43,355 bases of DNA from JACVRU01 sp040902725. Its GTDB lineage: Bacteria > Actinomycetota > Thermoleophilia > Gaiellales > Gaiellaceae. Location of the stretch: contig JBBDWU010000016.1 of NCBI GenBank assembly GCA_040902725.1, positions 1 to 43,355 on the forward strand. The letters are read 5' to 3'. Shown here piece after piece: positions 29,185-38,673 of this stretch. Both the position numbers and the translations under genes were made by a program. The notes beneath the pieces are model-generated. The model saw only the letters and a list, made by a program, of their open reading frames with translations. It did no database searches and had not been told where the DNA came from. The number at the start of each line of letters is the position of its first letter. Within the stretch, counting starts at the first letter, position 1.

Positions 29185-30252
29185 TTACTCCTTCGCCTTC
29201 TTCTTCTTCGGCTGGCCGCTCTTGCCGGTGGTCTTCTCGACGCTCTCGTCGCCGGAGGCCTCGAGCTTCTGCGGTTCCTCGTGCATCGTCACGGGCGTCG
29301 TCGTGTCAGGCGCGTCGGCCACCGGCGCGTCCACCGTCTCGACCTCCGGCTCGATCACCGGCTGCTCGCGGCCCTCGGCGGACACGGCGTCCTCGTCGGT
29401 CCGCGGCAGCTCCACGTTGTCCTGGGTCCCGGCGCGCTCGGCCTGCTCGCGCTGCCGCTGGCCCTTGCGCTCCTGGCGGCGCACGGGGCCGAGGCCCTCC
29501 CGCTCGGTCTGCCGGCCGCGCTGCGTCTCCGCCCGGCCGAGACCGAGACCCTCGATGCCGCGGCGGCGACGCGCCTCGTCCTCGCCCCCGAGCCGCGTGG
29601 TGGCGCCCATGGTCTCGTAGCCCTCGGGCATGAGCTCGCCCTTGTTGACCCAGACCTTCACGCCGATGCGCCCGAAGGTGGTCTTGGCCTCGGCCTGGCC
29701 GTAGTCGATGTCGGCGCGGATGGTGTGCAGCGGGACGCGGCCCTCGGAGTACGACTCGGAGCGGCTCATCTCGCCGCCGCCCAGCCGGCCGCCGCATTGG
29801 ATCTTGATCCCCTGCGCGCCCGAGCGCATTCCGGAGGCGAGCGCGCGCTTCATCGCGCGCCGGAAGCTGACGCGATTCTCGAGCTGCTCCGCGATCGACT
29901 GCGCGACGAGCTTCGCGTTCAGCTCGGGCCGCTTGATCTCGTTGATGTTGATGTGGACGTTCTTTTGGGTGAGCGCGTGCAGCTCTTTCCGCAGCGCGTC
30001 GACCTCGACGCCCGACTTGCCGATCACGATGCCCGGCCGCGCCGTGTAGATGTCGACCGTGATCCGCTGCTTGTCCTTGCGGATCAGGATGTCGGACAGG
30101 CCCGCGTGGGCGAGCTTGCCGTAGATGTGCTCGCGGATCTTGATGTCCTCGAGCAGCGCCCCCGGGAAGTCCTTCGTACCCACGTACCAGTTCGACTTCC
30201 AGTCGTGGATGACGCCGACCCGCATGCCGCCGGGATGAATCTTCTGGCCCAT
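29185..30252 (-). CDS. rpsC: 30S ribosomal protein S3 with long charged C-terminal extension
   Basis: Total 355 aa. Residues 1 to about 215 are a normal S3: MGQKIHPGGMRVGVIHDWKS, KH domain (ARPGIVIGKSGVEVDALRKE) and the C-terminal domain (GAQGIKIQCGGRLGGGEMSR, DIDYGQAEAKTTFGRIGVKV). About 130 further residues follow: first Arg/Gly/Gln-rich, then acidic with T and P, then KKKKAKE. ATG 30252 overlaps the rplV stop (TAATG). It forms the mRNA entry channel. Confidence 0.96.
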   Translation of the reverse strand: MGQKIHPGGMRVGVIHDWKSNWYVGTKDFPGALLEDIKIREHIYGKLAHAGLSDILIRKDKQRITVDIYTARPGIVIGKSGVEVDALRKELHALTQKNVHININEIKRPELNAKLVAQSIAEQLENRVSFRRAMKRALASGMRSGAQGIKIQCGGRLGGGEMSRSESYSEGRVPLHTIRADIDYGQAEAKTTFGRIGVKVWVNKGELMPEGYETMGATTRLGGEDEARRRRGIEGLGLGRAETQRGRQTEREGLGPVRRQERKGQRQREQAERAGTQDNVELPRTDEDAVSAEGREQPVIEPEVETVDAPVADAPDTTTPVTMHEEPQKLEASGDESVEKTTGKSGQPKKKKAKE

Positions 30253-30746
30253 TAGGCGGCCGCCTCCTTCTTGGTTGGCTTCTTCTTGGCAGCCGCGGGC
30301 TTGCGGCGCCGGACTTCGGCCTTCTCCTCGGCGCTGGCCTCGACGACGGTCGTCTCGGGCACCTTCGCCTCGGGGACCTTCGGCTCTGGCCGCTGCTCCG
30401 ACTCGATCAGCCGGATCGTGATGTGGCACGTGGGCTTGCGGATGCGGCCGACCCGGCCGCGCGCGCGCGGCTTCCAGCGCTTCAGCACGGGGCCCTGGTC
30501 GGCGTAGGCGGCCGCGACGACGAGGCCGTCGCCGGACAGGCCGAGGTTCTCCTCGGCGTTGGCCACCGCAGAGCGCAGGACCTTCTCGATCTCCCGCGCG
30601 GCGCCGCGCGTCGTGAACGCGAGCACCGTCCGCGCCTCGGGCACGCTGCGGCCGCGGATGTGCTTCAGCACGTCACGGGCCTTCTGCGGCGAGACGCGAA
30701 CCCACTTCGCCACCGCTCGCACCTCTTGTCGCTCAGCCGCTGCCAT
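30252..30746 (-). CDS. rplV: 50S ribosomal protein L22 with basic tail
   Basis: A 164-aa L22: AVAKWVRVSPQKARDVLKHI, AVANAEENLGLSGDGLVVAA, KRWKPRARGRVGRIRKPTCH. Typical L22 ends near residue 115; here about 45 more residues form an Ala/Glu/Lys/Pro-rich tail ending KKKPTKKEAAA. ATG overlaps the rpsS stop (TGATG). Confidence 0.96.
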   Translation of the reverse strand: MAAAERQEVRAVAKWVRVSPQKARDVLKHIRGRSVPEARTVLAFTTRGAAREIEKVLRSAVANAEENLGLSGDGLVVAAAYADQGPVLKRWKPRARGRVGRIRKPTCHITIRLIESEQRPEPKVPEAKVPETTVVEASAEEKAEVRRRKPAAAKKKPTKKEAAA

Positions 30747-31020
30747 CAGCGCTTCGTCGTCTTCCTGTCGCCCGCGTGGCCGCGGAACGTCCGGGTGGGC
30801 GCGAACTCGCCGAGCTTGTGCCCGACCATCGACTCGCTGATGAAGACGGGGACGTGCTTGCGGCCGTCGTGGACCGCGATCGTGTGCCCAACCATGTCGG
30901 GGAAGACCGTGGAGGTCCGCGACCAGGTGCGGATCATCCGCCGCTCGCCGGCGGCGTTCATCTGCTCGATTCTGCTCAGGAGCCGCGCCTCGATGAACGG
31001 CCCCTTCTTGGAAGATCTAC

Positions 31021-31024
<4 letters not shown>
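30746..31024 (-). CDS. rpsS: 30S ribosomal protein S19
   Basis: A 92-aa S19: MSRSSKKGPFIEARLLSRIE, RTWSRTSTVFPDMVGHTIAV and GHKLGEFAPTRTFRGHAGD. GTG start overlaps the rplB stop by 4 bp. Confidence 0.97.
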
Positions 31025-31865
<841 letters not shown>

Positions 31866-31866
<1 letters not shown>

Positions 31867-32162
31867 CAGACCTGGGCCCCCTCGAAGATCTCGATCGTGT
31901 GGCCTTCCTTCAGCTGGACGATCGCCTTCTTCCAGCCCGGGCGCTGGCCGCGGATCATCCCGCGGCGCTTCGGCTTCGCCGGCACCTTGAGGATCTTGAC
32001 CTCGGCGACCTTGACGTCGAAGAGCTCCTCGACGGCCTGCCGAATCTGCGTCTTGTGCGCGTCGGGGTGCACCTTGAAGGTGTACTTGCGCTCCGGGATC
32101 AGCGAGTAGCTCTTCTCCGAGACGTGCGGCGCGAGCAGGACCTGGTTCGGGTGCAGCGACAT
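31866..32162 (-). CDS. rplW: 50S ribosomal protein L23
   Basis: A 98-aa L23: LAPHVSEKSYSLIPERKYTF, KVHPDAHKTQIRQAVEELFD, KPKRRGMIRGQRPGWKKAIV. It is the docking site for SRP and trigger factor at the exit tunnel. Confidence 0.97.
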
Positions 32163-32789
32163 CTAACGGGCCCTCCCCTCGACCTGCTCGAGGGCGGCCG
32201 CGGTGACGAGCAGCGCGCGCGCCCAGACGAGATCGCGGACCTCGAGCTCGCCCGGAACGGTGACGGCGACGCGCTCGAGGTTGCGGAACGAGCGGATCAG
32301 CGCGTCCTCGTCCTCCGCGGCGACGACGAGCACCGGGGCCTCCTGGTTCCAGGCGGCGAGCAGCGCCGCGGCCTGCTTGGTCGAAGGCGTCTCGAAGCCG
32401 GCGGCGTCGATCAGGCCGATCGTGCCTTCGCCCGCGTGCGCGGAGAGCGCGCTGCGGAAGGCGGCGCGGCGCTCCTTGCGGTTCACCTTGACCACGAAGT
32501 TCGTCCGCGGCTGGAAGGCGGCGCCGCCCCCCGTCCAGTGCGGTGCCCGCGTCGTGCCCGCGCGGGCGCGGCCGGTGCCCTTCTGGCGCCACGGCTTTGC
32601 GCGGCCGCCGGCGACGAGCCCGCGGCTCTTCAATGCCCGCGTGCCCGCGCGCGCGCCCGCGAGCTCGGCCCGCACGGTGTCGTGGACGAGGTGCGGCTTC
32701 ACCTCGACGCCGAAGATCGACTCCTCGAGCGCCTGGTCCTTCGATTTCTTGCCGCTCACGTCGAGCACGGGTGCCTTCGGGGCGGTCAT
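32163..32789 (-). CDS. rplD: 50S ribosomal protein L4
   Basis: A 208-aa L4 from ATG 32789, 9 nt after GGAGGT. It has VHDTVRAELAGARAGTRALK, GGRAKPWRQKGTGRARAG, the extended tunnel loop and a C-terminal Rossmann-like part (VLVVAAEDEDALIRSFRN). In E. coli L4 also represses its own operon. The gap upstream to rplC (32790-32952) holds copy 1 of the structured repeat. Confidence 0.96.
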   Translation of the reverse strand: MTAPKAPVLDVSGKKSKDQALEESIFGVEVKPHLVHDTVRAELAGARAGTRALKSRGLVAGGRAKPWRQKGTGRARAGTTRAPHWTGGGAAFQPRTNFVVKVNRKERRAAFRSALSAHAGEGTIGLIDAAGFETPSTKQAAALLAAWNQEAPVLVVAAEDEDALIRSFRNLERVAVTVPGELEVRDLVWARALLVTAAALEQVEGRAR

Positions 32790-32830
32790 TACGGGTGACC
32801 TCCGTCGCGGGTACGGTCGAGCTCGATCGC

Positions 32831-32922
32831 GCGAAAAGCAAGCGAGGCAAGGACGCAAGGAGCGCTCGTAGCCTCTGCGCTACGGGCGCGACCGAGGACG
32901 CCGCATCGCGCCGCTTTGCAGC
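32831..32922. repeat. Structured intergenic repeat, copy 1 (rplC-rplD gap)
   Basis: Plus-strand reading: GCGAAAAGCAA, variable arm A GCGAGGC (32842-32848), loop AAGGACGCAAGG, hairpin B GTAGC/GCTAC (32868-32872 with 32879-32883), loop GACCGAGGACGCC, arm A' GCATCGC (32903-32909, one mismatch to A) and GCTTTGCAGC. It lies in the 163-bp rplC-rplD gap. Confidence 0.85.
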
Positions 32923-32952
32923 CGAGCGAGCCGAGCGTAGTCGCGGCGGCGG

Positions 32953-33570
32953 TCACTTAGCCAGCCTGATCTCGACGATCCCGTTCTTCGGGCCTGGGAC
33001 GGCGCCCTTGACGAGCAGCAGGTTCTGCTCGGCGTCGACGGCGTGCACCGTCAGCCCGAGCTGGGTCACCCGCTTGGAGCCCATCTGGCCGGCCATCTTC
33101 ATCCCCTTGAAGACGCGCGAGGGCGTGGCCGAGGCCCCGATCGAGCCGCGCTTGCGGATGTTGTGCGAGCCGTGCGTCTTCGGCCCGCGGTGGAAGCGGT
33201 GCCGCTTGATCGTGCCCTGGAAACCCTTGCCGATCGAGATCCCGGCCACCTTGACCTTCTCGCCGGGCTCGAAGGCCTCGACGGTGACCGTCTCGCCGAC
33301 GACGGCCTGCGAGGGGCCGCGGAGCTCGACGAGATGGCGGTGCGGGGCGACCTCGGCCTTGGCCAGGTGCCCGAGTTCGCCCTGCGAGAGCTTCCGCTCG
33401 GCGACCTCCTCGAAGGCGAGCTGGACGGCGTCGTAGCCGTCCGTCTCGACCGTCTTGACCTGGACCACCGGACAGGGGCCGGCCTGGATGACGGTCACCG
33501 ACGTCACGCCCCCGGTCTCCTCGTCGAAGACCTGGGTCATGCCGAGCTTCCTGCCGAGGATGCCCTTCAC
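32953..33570 (-). CDS. rplC: 50S ribosomal protein L3
   Basis: A 205-aa L3: MKGILGRKLGMTQVFDEETG, KVAGISIGKGFQGTIKRHRF, GPKTHGSHNIRKRGSIG and GKKMAGQMGSKRVTQ-like block (MKMAGQMGSKRVTQLGL). ATG 33570 overlaps the rpsJ stop by 4 bp. Confidence 0.97.
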   Translation of the reverse strand: MKGILGRKLGMTQVFDEETGGVTSVTVIQAGPCPVVQVKTVETDGYDAVQLAFEEVAERKLSQGELGHLAKAEVAPHRHLVELRGPSQAVVGETVTVEAFEPGEKVKVAGISIGKGFQGTIKRHRFHRGPKTHGSHNIRKRGSIGASATPSRVFKGMKMAGQMGSKRVTQLGLTVHAVDAEQNLLLVKGAVPGPKNGIVEIRLAK

Positions 33571-33875
33571 AGCTTGATCTCGATGTCGACCCCGGCGGGA
33601 AGGTCGAGCCGCATCAGCGAGTCGACCGTCTTCGGGGTGGGACTGTGGATGTCGATCAGGCGCTTGTGCGTGCGCACCTCGAAGTGCTCCCGCGAGTCCT
33701 TGTCCTTAAAGGGCGACCGGATCACGGTGTAAACGTTCTTCTCAGTGGGCAGGGGCACGGGCCCGGTGATGGTGGCGCCGGTGCGCTGAGCAGTCTCGAC
33801 GATCGACTGGGCCGAACGGTCGACCTGCGTGTGGTCGTATCCCTTGAGGCGGATGCGAATTTTCTGCTGAGGCAT
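33567..33875 (-). CDS. rpsJ: 30S ribosomal protein S10
   Basis: A 102-aa S10: KIRIRLKGYDHTQVDRSAQS, TGPVPLPTEKNVYTVIRSPF and HFEVRTHKRLIDIHSPTPK. It is the first gene of the S10 part; the 184-bp gap to tuf contains copy 2 of the structured repeat. Confidence 0.97.
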   Translation of the reverse strand: MPQQKIRIRLKGYDHTQVDRSAQSIVETAQRTGATITGPVPLPTEKNVYTVIRSPFKDKDSREHFEVRTHKRLIDIHSPTPKTVDSLMRLDLPAGVDIEIKL

Positions 33876-33909
33876 CAGTCAGCTCCCGAGCAGATCGGGG
33901 CCGCCGGCC

Positions 33910-34002
33910 GCGAAAAGCAAGCCGGGCAAGGACGCAGGGAGCGCTCGTAGCCAGAAGCTACGGGCGCGACCGAGGACGCCGCCAGGCGCTGCTTTGCAGC
34001 GC
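33910..34002. repeat. Structured intergenic repeat, copy 2 (tuf-rpsJ gap)
   Basis: Arm A GCCGGGC (33921-33927) with A' GCCAGGC (33981-33987, one mismatch). Hairpin B GTAGC/GCTAC (33947-33951 with 33957-33961, loop CAGAA). Conserved loops GGACGCAGGG and GACCGAGGACGCC. The end GCGCTGC-TTT-GCAGCGC (33986-34002) forms its own perfect 7-bp hairpin. Confidence 0.88.
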
Positions 34003-34059
34003 CCCGGCGGGCCTGAGATGCGAGTGAGATGACTGAAAACAACCGGCGCGCTTCCCTTC

Positions 34060-35250
<1,191 letters not shown>

Positions 35251-35262
35251 TGATTCCTCCGT

Positions 35263-37356
35263 TTACGCGCTCTGGGCGTCGACGAGCTCGCCCGCGATCG
35301 ATTGAGGGACTTCCTCGTAGCGCTCGAACTGCATGGTGAACGTGGCCCGGCCCTGCGTCGTCGAGCGCAGGTCGGTTGCGTAGCCGAACATGGTGGCCAG
35401 CGGCACGCGGGCCTTGATGGCCTGCGCGTTGCCGCGGGGCTCGATGCCCTCGACACGGCCGCGGCGCGAGCTGAGATCGCCGAGGACGTCGCCCAGGTAG
35501 TCCTCCGCGGTGACGACCTCGACGGCCATCACCGGCTCGAGCAGCTTCGGCTTGGCTCGCTTCATGGCCTCCTTGAAGGCCATCGAGCCGGCGATCTTGA
35601 ATGCCATCTCGCTCGAGTCGACGTCGTGGTACGAGCCGTCGATCAGCTCGATCTTGATGTCGACGACCGGGTAGCCGGCAAGGATGCCGGAGTCCATCGC
35701 CTCCTGGATTCCGAGGTCCACGGACGAGATGTACTCCTTGGGGATCTTGCCGCCGACGATGCGGTCGACGAACTCGTAGCCCTCCCCGGGCGCCAGCGGC
35801 GAGAGGTTGATGACGGCGTGGCCGTACTGGCCGCGGCCGCCCGTCTGGCGCACGAACTTGCCCTGGATCTTCTCCACGGCCTGCTTGACCGTCTCGCGGT
35901 AGGCGACCTGCGGCCGGCCGACGTTCGCGTCGACGCTGAATTCGCGCAGCAGGCGGTCGACGATGATCTCCAGGTGGAGCTCGCCCATGCCGGCGATGAT
36001 CGTCTGGCCGGTCTCCTCGTCGCTCCGCACGCGGAAGGTCGGATCCTCCTCGGCGAGCCGCTGGAGCGCGCCGGCGAGCTTGTCCTGGTCGCCCTTCGTC
36101 TTCGGCTCGATCGCCACCGAGATCACGGGGTCCGGGAAGACCATGGCCTCGAGCCGGATCGGCGCCGTGTCGGTGGCGAGCGTGTCCCCGGTGGTCGTCT
36201 GCTTGACGCCGACGACGGCCGCGATGTCGCCCGCGCCGATCTCCTCGCGCTCCTCGCGGTGGTTCGCGTGCATGAGGAGGATGCGGCCGAGGCGCTCGGT
36301 CTTGTCGTTGGTCGTGTTCACGACCCGGTCGCCGGCCTTGACCTGGCCCGAGTAGACCCGGATGTAGGTGAGCTTGCCGACGAAGGGGTCGGACATGACC
36401 TTGAAGGCCAGGGCCGAGAAGGGCTCGTCGGTGTCCGCATGGCGGGTCAGCTCGTGCTCCGTGCGCGGGTCGATCCCGTGGATGGGCGGCACGTCGACCG
36501 GGCTCGGCAGATAGTCGATGACCGCGTCGAGCAGCGGCTGCACGCCCTTGTTCTTGAAGGCGGAGCCGAGCAGGACCGGGGTGACGGCGATCACGAGCGT
36601 CGCCTTGCGCAGCGCGCGGCGGATCAGCTCGGGGGTGACCGACTCCTCGTCGGTCAGGTACGCCTCGGTGAGCTCGTCGTCGTACTCGGCGACCGCGTCG
36701 ATCAGCTGGTGGTGGTACTCCTGGGCCTGCTCGACGAGCTCGGCCGGGATCTCGCCGACGTCCATCTTCATGCCGAGGTCGTCGTCCCAGGTGATCGACT
36801 TCATCTCGACGAGGTCGACGACCCCGCGGAAGTGCTCCTCCTGGCCGATCGGCAGCTGCACCGGAACGGGACGCGCGCCGAGGCGGTCGACCATCGACTG
36901 GACGGAGGCGAAGTAGTCGGCCCCGGTGCGGTCCATCTTGTTGATGAACGCGATCCGCGGCACGCGGTACTTGTCGGCCTGGCGCCAGACTGTCTCGGAC
37001 TGGGGCTCGACGCCCGCGACTGAGTCGAAGACGGCGATCGCGCCGTCGAGGACGCGCAGGCTGCGCTCGACCTCCACGGTAAAGTCCACGTGCCCGGGCG
37101 TATCGATGATGTTGACACGATGGTCGCGCCAGAAGCACGTCGTGGCCGCCGACGTGATCGTGATCCCGCGCTCCTGCTCCTGCGGCATCCAGTCCATCGT
37201 CGCGGCGCCCTCGTGCACCTCGCCGAGCTTGTAGGTGCGGCCGGTGTAGTAGAGGATCCGCTCGGTCGTCGTGGTCTTGCCCGCGTCGATGTGGGCCATG
37301 ATCCCGATGTTCCGGACGCGGTCGAGGGCGACCCGTGTGCTGGTCTCGACGGCCAC
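35263..37356 (-). CDS. fusA: Elongation factor G
   Basis: A 697-aa EF-G of normal length: AHIDAGKTTTTERILYYTGR, RGITI, DTPGHVDFTVEVERSLRVLD, NKMDRTGADYF, and domains II-V ending MFGYATDLRSTTQGRATFTM. GTG 37356 lies 2 bp after the rpsG stop; a longer in-frame ORF upstream lies within rpsG in another frame. It drives translocation and, with RRF, recycling. Confidence 0.98.
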   Translation of the reverse strand: MAVETSTRVALDRVRNIGIMAHIDAGKTTTTERILYYTGRTYKLGEVHEGAATMDWMPQEQERGITITSAATTCFWRDHRVNIIDTPGHVDFTVEVERSLRVLDGAIAVFDSVAGVEPQSETVWRQADKYRVPRIAFINKMDRTGADYFASVQSMVDRLGARPVPVQLPIGQEEHFRGVVDLVEMKSITWDDDLGMKMDVGEIPAELVEQAQEYHHQLIDAVAEYDDELTEAYLTDEESVTPELIRRALRKATLVIAVTPVLLGSAFKNKGVQPLLDAVIDYLPSPVDVPPIHGIDPRTEHELTRHADTDEPFSALAFKVMSDPFVGKLTYIRVYSGQVKAGDRVVNTTNDKTERLGRILLMHANHREEREEIGAGDIAAVVGVKQTTTGDTLATDTAPIRLEAMVFPDPVISVAIEPKTKGDQDKLAGALQRLAEEDPTFRVRSDEETGQTIIAGMGELHLEIIVDRLLREFSVDANVGRPQVAYRETVKQAVEKIQGKFVRQTGGRGQYGHAVINLSPLAPGEGYEFVDRIVGGKIPKEYISSVDLGIQEAMDSGILAGYPVVDIKIELIDGSYHDVDSSEMAFKIAGSMAFKEAMKRAKPKLLEPVMAVEVVTAEDYLGDVLGDLSSRRGRVEGIEPRGNAQAIKARVPLATMFGYATDLRSTTQGRATFTMQFERYEEVPQSIAGELVDAQSA

Positions 37357-37358
37357 CG

Positions 37359-37829
37359 CTACCACCTGTAGTGCGCGAAGGCCTTGTTGGCCTGCGCCAT
37401 CCGGTAGATGTCGTCCTTCTTCTTGAAGGCGCCGCCCTGCTGGTTGAGCGCGTCCAGGATCTCGCCGGCGAGGCGCTGCGAGAAGCTCTTCTCGCGGCGC
37501 TCGCGCGCGAACTGGACGAGCCACCGCACGGCGAGGTAGCGCGCACGGCGCTGCGGCACCTCGACGGGCACCTGGTAGTTGGCGCCGCCGACGCGGCGCG
37601 AGCGGACCTCGAGCACCGGCGTCAGCGTCTTGACGGCCTGGTCGAGCACCTCCGCGGGCGGCTTGCCGGTCTTCTCCCCCACGACCGCGAGCGCGTCGTA
37701 GACGATGCTCTCGGCGAGGCTCTTCTTCCCGTCCTTCATCACCTTGGTGACGAGCTGGGAGACGAGCGTCGAGCCGTAGACCGGATCCGGGTCCACGCTG
37801 CGGTGAGCGATCTCTGCGCGGCGCGGCAT
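37359..37829 (-). CDS. rpsG: 30S ribosomal protein S7
   Basis: A 156-aa S7: MPRRAEIAHRSVDPDPVYGS, MKDGKKSLAESIVYDAL, GGANYQVPVEVPQRRARYLA and AFKKKDDIYRMAQANKAFAH. It nucleates 30S head assembly; in E. coli it is also a feedback repressor of the str operon. The gap upstream to rpsL holds copy 3 of the structured repeat. Confidence 0.98.
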   Translation of the reverse strand: MPRRAEIAHRSVDPDPVYGSTLVSQLVTKVMKDGKKSLAESIVYDALAVVGEKTGKPPAEVLDQAVKTLTPVLEVRSRRVGGANYQVPVEVPQRRARYLAVRWLVQFARERREKSFSQRLAGEILDALNQQGGAFKKKDDIYRMAQANKAFAHYRW

Positions 37830-37866
37830 CAGCGCTCACCGCCTGAGCAGATCGTGTCCCCGGGCC

Positions 37867-37958
37867 GCGAAAAGCAAGCCTCGCTAGGACGCAGGGAGCG
37901 CTCGCATGTGGAACATGCGGGTGCGACCGAGGACGCCGCGAGGCGCAGCTTTGCAGCG
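37867..37958. repeat. Structured intergenic repeat, copy 3 (rpsL-rpsG gap)
   Basis: Arm A GCCTCGC (37878-37884) pairs perfectly with A' GCGAGGC (37938-37944). Hairpin B is GCATG/CATGC (37904-37908 with 37914-37918, loop TGGAA), replacing the GTAGC/GCTAC of the other copies while keeping pairing. Loops GGACGCAGGG and GACCGAGGACGCC are unchanged. Confidence 0.88.
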
Positions 37959-37995
37959 CGCACGGGGGCGCGAGATGTGAAGGCGGGGAGTGCCA

Positions 37996-38367
37996 TCACG
38001 ACCTCAGCTTGGCGCCGTACTTGGAGCGGGCCTGCTTGCGATCGGTGACGCTGGCCGTGTCGAGCGCGGCGCGGATGACCTTGTAGCGAATGCCCGGCAG
38101 GTCGCGGACGCGGCCGCCGCGGATGAGGACGACCGAGTGCTCCTGGAGGTTGTGGCCCTCGCCCGGGATGTAGGTCGTGACCTCCATCCCGTTCGTCAGG
38201 CGGACGCGGGCGACCTTTCGCAGCGCCGAGTTCGGCTTCTTGGGCGTCTGCGTGTACACGCGCGTGCAGACGCCGCGCTTCTGCGGCGCCCCGCGGAGGG
38301 CCTTGGTCTTGGTCTTCGCCTTGGGCGAAGTCCGGCCCTTTCTGACGAGCTGATTAACGGTGGGCAA
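37996..38367 (-). CDS. rpsL: 30S ribosomal protein S12
   Basis: A 123-aa S12: PTVNQLVRKGRTSPKAKTKT, GVCTRVYTQTPKKPNSALRK (lysine in the streptomycin site, so wild type) and TTYIPGEGHNLQEHS. TTG 38367 follows GGGAG at 8 nt. It is the first gene of the str part; here it is preceded by its own promoter region, not directly by rpoC. Confidence 0.97.
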   Translation of the reverse strand: MPTVNQLVRKGRTSPKAKTKTKALRGAPQKRGVCTRVYTQTPKKPNSALRKVARVRLTNGMEVTTYIPGEGHNLQEHSVVLIRGGRVRDLPGIRYKVIRAALDTASVTDRKQARSKYGAKLRS

Positions 38368-38417
38368 CGAAAAGCTCCCTACTGCTCCAAGGTTCGAGGG
38401 ATGGACACGGCAAGAGA

Positions 38418-38462
38418 GGACGCAGAGCCTCAGCTCCTCGTCCAAAACGCCGCGGGAGTGTA
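38418..38462 (-). promoter_or_regulatory. Possible str-operon promoter and leader hairpin
   Basis: On the minus strand TGC directly precedes TACACT (38462-38457), an extended -10 pattern without a clear -35. The implied leader of about 80 nt contains GGACG/CGTCC (38443-38439 with 38422-38418) around an inner GAG/CTC stem. The rest of the 306-bp gap 38368-38673 holds repeat copy 4 and the GGDEF promoter region. Confidence 0.35.
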
Positions 38463-38506
38463 GCAATAGCGTGGTCGCGGCCGTGAGCTCGTTCGTGGCT
38501 GGCCGA

Positions 38507-38596
38507 GCGAAAAGCAAGGCTGGCACGGACGCAGGGAGCGCCCGTAGCTCAGGCTACGGGCGCGACCGAGGACACAGCCAGCCGCCGCTTTGCAGC
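38507..38596. repeat. Structured intergenic repeat, copy 4 (rpsL-GGDEF gap)
   Basis: Arm A GGCTGGC (38518-38524) pairs perfectly with A' GCCAGCC (38577-38583). Hairpin B is GTAGC/GCTAC (38544-38548 with 38553-38557, loop TCAG) with four more GC pairs below. Conserved GGACGCAGGG and GACCGAGGAC are present. Copy 4 lies between divergent genes, upstream of rpsL and also upstream of the diguanylate cyclase. Confidence 0.88.
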
Positions 38597-38673
38597 CGGC
38601 CAGGCACACAACCGCGCTCGCGGCCGAGACCCACCGGTAGCCAGGCTGCCAGACGGTCACTACAGTCAGTCCC

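Noticed and set aside
38385..38405. GGTTCGAGG as part of a tRNA T arm
   Set aside because: No acceptor, D or anticodon stems can be formed around it.
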